This document shows, piece by piece, positions 55,526 to 64,000 of a DNA stretch of 64,000 nucleotides. Source of the stretch: Amia ocellicauda (taxonomy: Eukaryota; Chordata; Actinopteri; Amiiformes; Amiidae); assembly GCF_036373705.1 (NCBI RefSeq), contig NC_089851.1, positions 57,212,497-57,276,496 of the forward strand, given 5' to 3'. A model generated the notes under the pieces. It saw only the letters and a program-made list of their open reading frames with translations. It did not search any database and was not told the DNA's origin. Made by a program: the position numbers and the translations under genes. Numbering within the stretch: the stretch's first letter is position 1; every line of letters starts with the position of its first letter.

Positions 55526-56726
55526 TTGGCATCAGAAATGAGGATGGACACTTACGGCTCCTGGCCAGCAGACAGGGGAGGAGGGGGCGCAGGCCAGAGA
55601 CTCCAGCTCTTCAGGCAGCCAAGCGTGAGTGGCAGAAAAACCGGCAGTGTGTACAGTGTCGGTCTGCTGTGTATCGCTGTTTCAATAATTAAATTATTAT
55701 TATTATTTATCTCTTGGCAGACACCCTTATCCTTACAAAACAAAATAATAAATAATAATTCATAATAACCAATAAAATGCCCCCCCAATGCTACAGTATG
55801 TAAGTTACTATAAGTACATGTAAGTTATTGTTAACAGTAGTAAGCTACTAGTAGTAGTTTTTGAAAATAATCGAAACGTTAAACGATTTGAAAAAGGTGT
55901 TTAAGGAAAATAAGCTAAGGCTATTAGATAAGGATAATATAGGGAATTAATTGGCTGGTATGTATACTATGTTTCTACCAAAGTTGTAACAGGAGTTGGA
56001 ATTTTGGGGGTAGAAGAAAAGCTGTAAAAATCCTCAGATTAAACTTAATGGATAATTATTTACTGAATATTGGCATATATCATTTGTTTGTACATTTTCT
56101 TATCTTGAAAATTATCAAAAAGAAATATAACAAACATTAGAATTAGAGTTACCCTGTGTTAGACTTGTGTCCTTAATTAGAGATAATTAGAGTTGCCTTG
56201 TGATAGACTGGTGTTGCTGCAGGGTTGGGCTTCGGAACACTTTAATTTTGTTAAAAAGTAAACAAAATTGGAAACATATATATATACACACACATTTAAT
56301 TGCATGTAATTAACTTAATTAAAAAAAAGTAAATTAAAAACTAAAACAGTAAAATACGTGTATACAAAAAAACAAATCAGTCTGTTACTATTTTTATATT
56401 ATACATACTTATTTAAAATAACACATCATCCAATAGGCTTCTGGTTTGGAGCCAAACAATAGCACTAAATGCTACTCCTCATTGCTAATTGCAATAGATT
56501 GATTGCATTTTTTTTTTACTTTGGATAGTTATGTCTGCTACTACAGGGAGAAGCTGTTCGATCTCCTCCACAGTCTTCAATCCCATCTGCCGTAGAAGGT
56601 CCTCCACTGGGGCAAGCAATTGCTCCCCTTTCTCTGTGAACAGTAGGAAACCTTCTTCGGTGTCACAGAACCTCAGGATGGTTTTCTGTTTCTTTTCTGT
56701 TTTTTATGTTGACTCCTGAATGAGAA

Positions 56727-57240
56727 TTAATTAGATGCTTTTCTGGTTTTACCCAATTTATCCTGATTTCTAAAGGAATTAACGGAATGTAAAAAAGATT
56801 TGGAGAGGTTGAGCTTGAGGTGGTGTGAGTGCATCCAGGCAGAGATAGCAGACAAGCAGGAAGAGATGCAAGAGGGGATGAGAATGTCGGAGGAGGGAAA
56901 AGACAGGAAGATCTGGGCATCATCTGTGTAAAAATGGTAAGAGAAACCATGGGATGCAATGAGGGGGCCCAGGGAGTGAGTGTAGAGAGAGGACAAGAGG
57001 GGACCCAGAATGGAGCCTTGGGTTACACCTGTGAGGAGAGGTTGGGGCGTGGATGAGGAACCTCGCCATGTCACTTGGTAGGTCCCGTCGCTGAGGTAGG
57101 AGTAGAACCAGGTGAGAGCAGTTCAGAGATTCCAAGGTCAGCGAGGCAGGAGAGGAGGATGGAGTGATCGACAGTGTCAAATTCTGCAGAGAGATTGAGG
57201 AGGATGAGGACTGAGGAGAAGAAGGCCACCCAAGCACAGC
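56727..57240 (-). mobile_element. L2-type LINE fragment, copy 2
   Basis: Direct copy of 25127-25640, with the YTDD box preserved. Confidence 0.8.
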
Positions 57241-57463
57241 TGAGGGAGTCAGTGACTGTAATTACATAAAATCCATTACCAGTAAAAACATGGAATATGC
57301 ATACCTTACAAAGGTTACAGATTTTTTTTTTATCATTCTTGCCTCACAGAATTACAGACCAGTTGCAGCAGTGAAGTTGAAACTCAAGAACCTTCTTGTT
57401 TGTTTAGATTAGCACTCTTCTCACAGAACTGGTAACTGAAGTGCCCATAGGAAACCCACACAG

Positions 57464-57579
57464 ACAGAGGTAGATCATGTGAACTCCACACAGACAAGCC
57501 CCCAAGCCAGGACTCAAACCCCAGACCCCTGTACCGGTGAGGCAGCAGTGCTAACCACCATGCCACCACACTGCCAGGT
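57464..57579 (-). mobile_element. SINE head fragment, copy 2
   Basis: Direct copy of 25860-25975, with one extra CAGA near 57465. Confidence 0.6.
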
Positions 57580-58139
57580 CAATCAAGGTGTGGATGGAGG
57601 ACCACCAGATCAAGACCCTGTTATGGCCAGCCCAATCTCCAGACCTGAACCCCATTGAAAACCTCTGGAATGTGATGGATGGAAGATGGATGGTCACAAG
57701 CCATCAATCAAAGCCGAGTTGCTTGAATTTGTGCGCCAGGAGTGGCATAAAGTCACCCAACAGCGATGTGAAAGACTGGTGGAGAGCATGCCAAGACGCA
57801 TGAATGCTTTGATTGAAAATCACCAAATATTAATTTCTGAACACTTTGTAAGTTAAAACATTAGTATTATGTTGTTTAAAAATTAATATGAACTTATTTT
57901 CTTTGCATTATTTGAGGTCTGACAACACTGCATCTTTTTTGTAATTTTGTCCAGTTGTAAATTTCTGCAAATAAATGCTCTAAATGACAATATTTTTATT
58001 TGGAATTTGGGAAAAATGTTTTCAGCAGTTTGTAGAATAAAACAAAAATGTTCATTTTACCAAAACATATACCTATAAATAGTAAAACCAGAGAAACTGA
58101 TAATTGTGCACTGGTCTCTTAATTTTTTCCAGAGCTGTA
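57580..58139 (+). mobile_element. Tc1 3' part, second family, copy 2
   Basis: Direct copy of 25976-26535, ending CCAGAGCTGTA. Confidence 0.8.
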
Positions 58140-58278
58140 TACACCTTTATATGTGCTGCCATATCAAACATTTAACACTAAAGCATGTTGTGAATAAATG
58201 TTATGCTTTGGAATTTTAATATTGACATGAATAGACAATCCATGCAAGTAAACTCAAACACACAATAACAAGTGGTAT

Positions 58279-58742
58279 TGTCACTGTTGTATCCCACACA
58301 TCCCGCAATTCACAAGCTCCCCTGCAGAGGTCAGCATCACCGGAATTCTAAACCCTCACATTCCCCAGCAATCAGCCACTTAACATTCCTCGGCACCATG
58401 TGCACTTGTTCTATCATCCTCGAACTCCCATTGGACCAGCACCCTCCTTCACCGTCCTCTGCTCCTCTCTGCTACACATATAAACCCCTCTGTGACTTTA
58501 ATTCACTGCTAAGTCTTGTATCCTTTTGTTATTGATTGTTTACAACCTCCACGTGTTCCTCCACCAATTCCCGTATTCTCCCTACCAGCCTGTTTGCCTG
58601 ATCATTGACCCCCTGCTTGTCTTATCGACCAGGACTTGTGGATTTCCCTGGACATTACGGTTTGCCGGCATTGACCACAGCCTGTTTCTGACCACCTCTC
58701 ACTCCGCACCTGGGTTCCCCGCCATGGCAGTCCTTCGTTACA
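58279..58742 (+). mobile_element. Solo LTR, copy 2
   Basis: Direct copy of 26675-27138 with the same GGTAT on each side. Confidence 0.75.
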
Positions 58743-58746
58743 GGTA

Positions 58747-59624
58747 TACAGTCCGGTCCATAAATATTTGGACAGACCCAATTGTCAATTTGGCTCTGTA
58801 CACCATCACAATGGATTGGAAAAGAAACAATCAAGATGTGCTTTAAGTGTAGACTTTCATCTTTAATTGGAGGGTAGTTACATCCAAATCGGGTGAATGG
58901 TGTAGGAATTAAACCAATTTTTATGTGGTCCCCCCAATTTTAGGGGCTCAAAAGTATTTGGACAAACTAACATAATCATTAATTAAATTGTGAGTTTCAA
59001 TACTTGGTTGTGATGCGGGACAGTGGCCTGTCCGAATGCCAAATATATTTGCACCATTGTTGCAGTAAGATTGTGTAACCCATGTATGAATTTAAGCTTT
59101 GTGTATTGCTCCGCAGAGGACAGGTGCAGTAGTTCTGTGTAGCTGATTTTTAGAAAAACATTTTCATCCAAGGCTATAGAGAAAACAGAAGACAAAGGAG
59201 AAGTCTGTGATCAAGTTTGGGGTACATCATTGACGTCATCCAGTTGCCCAGCAACCAAAGGGAGTCATCTTGTATATGATAGCATGTTCTTTAGAAAAAC
59301 CTTAGATGTGTCTTGCTGACTGACCATCTCCAGAGCACTTAGTTGTAGCTGAATAAACTATTTTGGTATTATTTCAGTTAAATCGGGTCCTGAGTATTCC
59401 TTGTCCGCCTGTTTATTGAGGGAGTAAAATTTCTCCCTATCAGTTGCAAATCCTTTGCAGTCAATGACTGCCTGAAGTCTGGAACCCATAGACATCACCA
59501 GATGCTGGGTTTCTTCCCTGGTGATGCTATGCCAGGCCTGCACTACAGCTGTCTTTAGATCCTGCTTGTTCTTGGGGTGTTTTGCCTTAGATATCAAAAC
59601 AAACCAATCAGAGAGCAAAAACAT
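58747..59624 (-). mobile_element. Tc1 3' end and transposase C-terminus, copy 2
   Basis: Direct copy of 27143-28020. Confidence 0.75.
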
Positions 59625-59633
59625 TAGGTGTGG

Positions 59634-60224
59634 CCAAATCCACTAATAAGAACGTACTGGTGAGCGCAGGAACACCAAAAGGCCAGGAACACCACGGAAA
59701 ACAACTGTGGTGGATGACAGAATTTTTTCCCTGGTGAGGAAAACCCCTTCACAACAGTTGGCTAGATCAAGAATACCCTCCAGGAGGTAGGCGTATCTGT
59801 GTCAATGTCAACAATCAAGAGAACACTTCACCAGAGTACATCTTGTGGTAAACCCTCTGTATTTAAACAGGAAATGGGAAGACCATATTAGAGTTTGGCA
59901 AAAAACATCTAAAGAACCCTGTACAGTTCTGGAACAACATCTTATGTACAGATGAGACAAAGATCAACTTGTACCAGAATGATGGGAAGAGAAGAGTATG
60001 GAGAAGGGAAGGAACTGCTCATGATCTGAAGCATACCACCTCATCTGTGAAACATGGTGAAGGTAGTGTTATGGTAAGGGCATGTATGGCTGTCAAGAGA
60101 ACTGGTTGACTTTTGACAAAAGCAGCAGGATTAATTCTGAAATGTTTAGGGCTATGTTATCTGCTCAGATTCAGCCAAATGATTCAAAACTCATTTAACA
60201 GCACTTCACAGTGCAGATCAACAA
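59634..60224 (+). pseudogene. Tc1 transposase N-terminal and middle part, copy 2
   Basis: Direct copy of 28030-28620, same stops and shifts. Confidence 0.75.
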
Positions 60225-60304
60225 TAATGCGAAAGCAGGTAGAGGAAAGCAACCCCAAGAAGACTACCGTCACCAGCCACGAAACCAGACGGCTTCATGC
60301 CCTA

Positions 60305-60376
60305 GGGCTCGTTCAGGAGTTGAACACAGGACCTCTCGCACACTAAGTGAGAATCATACTCCTAGACCAACGGGCC
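60305..60376 (-). pseudogene. tRNA-Pro-derived sequence with anticodon AGT, copy 2
   Basis: Counterpart of 28701-28772 with the same loop TTAGTGT. One base after the anticodon stem differs (GAGGTCC here, GAGTTCC there). Confidence 0.65.
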
Positions 60377-61381
60377 AACTGAACAAGTGGCTTCACAAAG
60401 TTCTCCTCCTCAACAACACACTACATGTCGTCCTCCTCCTCCTCCTCCTCCTCCTCAACAACCACAACAAACTTGCATAATACACATTTGTTTTATAGAA
60501 AAACACACAGATGACAGTCTGATTTCCCTTCAGCTGCACAGGCAACAGCATCTGAGGTCAAAAGCCCTCTTGTGCAGAGGAGCCCAAAAGCTGGCTTTTG
60601 ACAGAGAGCACACTGTTCAGTGACCACTTAATAAGTAGGACTAATCATTTCTTATTTTTTACAGAATAGGACACAGAAATAACTTATGATTACTTATTTG
60701 TTATCTACATTTTACTTTTCATAGTATTTCCAAACGTTTTTTATCGATGTATGAACAAACACAACCATTGAGACACACACTATTAGAGATTTTTCGTTTT
60801 ATTTTCTTTATGAATGTAATGCAAAACAATATAGAGTAACAGTGACAAAAAGTGCCAGGGGTTTATGACAATACAGAAAGCACATTATAGAAAAGACCTG
60901 AAAAACACACAAGCACTACATCAGAGATACCACGCATTAAGTCCCTTCCCTGCGCTGTAGGCTCCATAGCGCTGCATCACTGCTGCCTCTCGCTAATCTC
61001 AAGATGGAGCTGGGGGTAGGTGTTCCATGGCCAGGCTGTCGTTCCCTCTGCCAAGTGTGTACAGGCCAAGATACCTCCATTACTTCAATCACTACATCTT
61101 CCGCTGACTTCTATAGGGGGCTGCGTGAACTACTGAAGTAATGCTGTAGAGATAAGTGTCCTTAAACTGGGAAATGGAAATAAAGATTAAGTAAGCATCA
61201 CTCATTGAAGAAATGCATCACAGTGTCTCTGTCAGCCTGTACAGCAGCGCATGTTTGCTGTAGCCAACATTTATTCAGTGCCAAATTTCCTTGCACAAAG
61301 CCATAGCAGATTCTCAAGCCCTCCCATGTTGTTGATTATCTTGTATCCATGTATTAAGAATAATGGTAATGCTTTATTTTA

Positions 61382-61959
61382 AGTGTCCATTATAAACAAT
61401 CTATTAACATGTTATGTTATTATTATATGATTAATTTTACAAATTATAAATATATTAGACATTTGTAAACTTTTTTGCTATAATATGTTTTAAGGTATTT
61501 AATAACATATTTAATAAAGGGTATAATAACATGACATTTGCACATCGATATCAATCTATTATCATTAACTGCCATGCCAGTTAATTGCTGCTATTATCCA
61601 TCCATTTTTGAAACCAGTTATCCTGGCGAAGGTCGCCGAGCACTGATCCCGGCAGGCAAAGGGCACAAGGCAGGAATACACCCAGGACGGGACCCCAGTC
61701 CATCGCTGGGCAACACACACACACACACACACACACGCAGACACACCCACATACAGGGCAATTTAGAGAAGCCAATTAACCTAACCCACATGTCTTTGGA
61801 CGGTGGGAGGAAACCCACGTGGACACGGGGAGAACATGCAAACTACATAGTATAGCAAAAATGTTTAAATAAAAATGTCTAATATATTTATAATTTGTAA
61901 TAATCATATAACAATAACATAATCAATAATTTGTTAATAGATTGTTTATAATGGACACT
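61382..61959. mobile_element. MITE interrupted by SINE tail, copy 2
   Basis: Direct copy of 29778-30357; the SINE tail is at 61595-61848 with a shorter CA tract. Confidence 0.7.
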
Positions 61960-62368
61960 TGTTACCATAATAACTAATGTATGTTATCTATCTGTATGTA
62001 ATGCTGTTGTCCTATAAGTCCTTACATTTGTAAACAGGGATTTTTGAAATAACCATTACTTATTTTGTTAAAAAACAGGGAAACAGAAATAAGGAATGAG
62101 TAACTATTACTTATTTCTTTATACTACTAGAATCAGAATTCACAGAAAAAGTAATAAACAAGAAAGATAAAAATAAATAACCATTACTTATTTAAAAAAA
62201 AAAAAAAACAGGAACCAGAAATAAATAAGTAAACTTTACTTATTTTGCAGAAAAAAATAAAACAGTTTATTATTAATATATTGAGGAAACAATGAAAAAA
62301 ATAACCATTACTTATTTTTTGAAAAATAAGGAATCTACTTCATAGAGGTTCTGAAATCAGCATACTTC

Positions 62369-62554
62369 TCATGGCAGGAAAGGAAACTGGAAGCCTTTTG
62401 ACACATTTCTTGACTTTGATTGAAGATTTTCCAGTATTTTAATCAGACCTCCTGCCAGAATATATTCTGCAGTGGGTTTCAGAATGGGCTGCCAAAACTG
62501 CGTAATCTCCTCCACCAACCTTTCCTGGTTTTCCTTTGTTTGGTAAAACTGCAT
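62369..62554 (-). other. Possible coding exon, copy 2
   Basis: Third copy of the 61-residue open stretch (9311-9496, 30766-30951), still open. Confidence 0.3.
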
Positions 62555-62974
62555 TTATGGAAGATACCCTTACAAAAATAAAATATTTAAAAATATATAT
62601 TATTCTGAAATATGAAATGTATTTTAATGTATTAATATGTTTTATAAATGTGCATACCATTTTATAATATATGGTGAAAATATTCTTTTAAATATCAATT
62701 GCACTGTCACTTGATACAGAAATATGGTCAAATACACTATATTATACAATACAAATATTGCTTAATATAACTTAAGTATATTCAGAATTATATGTAAACT
62801 TGTTTTTAATATATCTATAATTATATGCAAATATACTGTAACATCTACACATGTATTTTATACTAAATATATAAAAATGCATACATATATGTCCCCTTAT
62901 AATATACATTTAGTATACTGCTAAATACACAACAATCTCATATTGCATGTATTGTATACTGTGAATATATTAGA

Positions 62975-63615
62975 CTGCAAAAATGTTGCATTCTAAATAT
63001 ACTGGTAGAATATATTTGGATAAACTTCCAAACACATGTATACATGAAGTGTAACTTAAAACATTGGGATACTTCAATACTTTAATAGATTTCACTTGGT
63101 GTTTGACCCCCTTTTGCCTTCAGAACTGCCTTAATTCTACGTGGCATTGATTCAACAAGGTGCTGAAAGCATTCTTTAGAAATGTTGGCCCATATTGATA
63201 GGATAGCATCTTGCAATTGATGGAGATTTGTGGGATGCACATCCAGGGCACGAAGCTCCCGTTCCACCACATCCCAAAGATGCTCTATTGGGTTGAGATC
63301 TGGTGACTGTGGGGGCCAGTTTAGTACAGTGAACTCATTGTCATGTTCAAGAAACCAATTTGAAATGATTCGACCTTTGTGACATGGTGCATTATCCTGC
63401 TGGAAGTAGCCATCAGAGGATGGGTACATGGTGGTCATAAAGGGATGGACATGGTCAGAAACAATGCTCAGGTAGGCCGTGGCATTTAAACGATGCCCAA
63501 TTGGCACTAAGGGGCATAAAGTGTGCCAAGAAAACATCCCCCACACCATTACACCACCACCACCAGCCTGCACAGTGGTAACAAGGCATGATGGATCCAT
63601 GTTCTCATTCTGTTT
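62975..63615 (-). mobile_element. Tc1/mariner DD36E transposase fragment, copy 2
   Basis: Direct copy of 31367-32023. A 10-bp loss between two CACTTGGT repeats near 63099 shifts the last codons, so its frame closes earlier. All visible motifs, including SPDLNPIEHLWD, are kept. Confidence 0.85.
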
Positions 63616-64000
63616 AGGGCATGTATTACAGATTCATTCAAAAAGGTCTCACTTTAGATTTGAGGAAACACTATTTACTTGTATCAGCGGTCATTCATTT
63701 GTCATTAATAGTTCTTCCAATTTCCGACCTTTTAGTTCCAGAGACCAATGTTTTGGTACCAGCTAAAAAACAAAAAAAACAAATGTACATTAATTGGACA
63801 AATATGAAATATATAGTTACATGTAAAATATGGCCCAATATACAACGCTACAATTATTACAATTTACTTGCACTGTAATTACACGGTAACAAGAGTGAAT
63901 TGACCAAGTAGTTTGTGTATAGTTAATTCAATTATTAAATACTAGTATGGATGATGTATGATTACAGAACGAGCTTACATACACTAAACAAGTAGTATGG
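63616..64000. other. AT-rich spacer at the window end
   Basis: Direct copy of 32024-32408. No feature recognised. Confidence 0.6.

Larger units (their letters stand above)
45705..64000. repeat. Second copy of 14097-32408 (direct duplication)
   Basis: Continuous match at an offset that drifts from 31608 to 31592 through small length changes. Differences are few: scattered single bases, (TA)n length, and one 10-bp difference near 63099. It continues past the right window edge. Confidence 0.95.

Overview
The window looks like repeat-dense DNA of a ray-finned fish. It carries vertebrate-type tRNA genes, Tc1/mariner transposons (one with DD36E spacing), an L2-like LINE fragment, a fish-type SINE tail, fish-type MITEs, solo or partial LTRs, and a Polinton/Maverick element with a protein-primed DNA polymerase, integrase and capsid genes. 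I found no complete ordinary host protein-coding gene. Species cannot be fixed from the sequence alone.

Layout. 1-8069: three copies of a cassette with a tRNA-Asn-type gene (+), tRNA-Thr(TGT) (-) and tRNA-Thr(AGT) (-). Copies 1 and 2 are each followed by a 142-146 bp minisatellite array (about 11 and 27 units). 8070-13896: a mosaic of Tc1, MITE, SINE, LTR and LINE pieces, cut by a 200-N gap (13897-14096). 14097-18751: the right part of a Polinton (DNA polymerase B to right terminal repeat). 18752-23859: AT-rich repeats. 23860-32023: the same mosaic as 8232-13896 but inverted and fuller. 32024-38175: three tandem tRNA-Pro-like units, a 2.8 kb CACTG...CAGTG transposon holding a terminal coding exon, and AT-rich DNA. 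38176-50353: a Polinton with both terminal repeats (about 12.2 kb, broken). 50354-64000: a second copy of 18752-32408.

The dominant large-scale structure is a direct duplication: 14097-32408 matches 45705-64000 at an offset of about 31.6 kb with very few differences. Both Polinton copies share the same damage, so the element was already dead before it was duplicated.

The most unusual small-scale signals are tRNA-like. A tRNA-Leu(TAA)-shaped sequence sits inside the Polinton next to the left terminal repeat, and its G19-C56 tertiary pair is swapped to C19-G56. Several tRNA copies have changed anticodons or loops: an Asn body with CTT, a Pro body with AGT, and Pro bodies with G at position 33. 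These are readings by eye and need covariance-model and expression tests.
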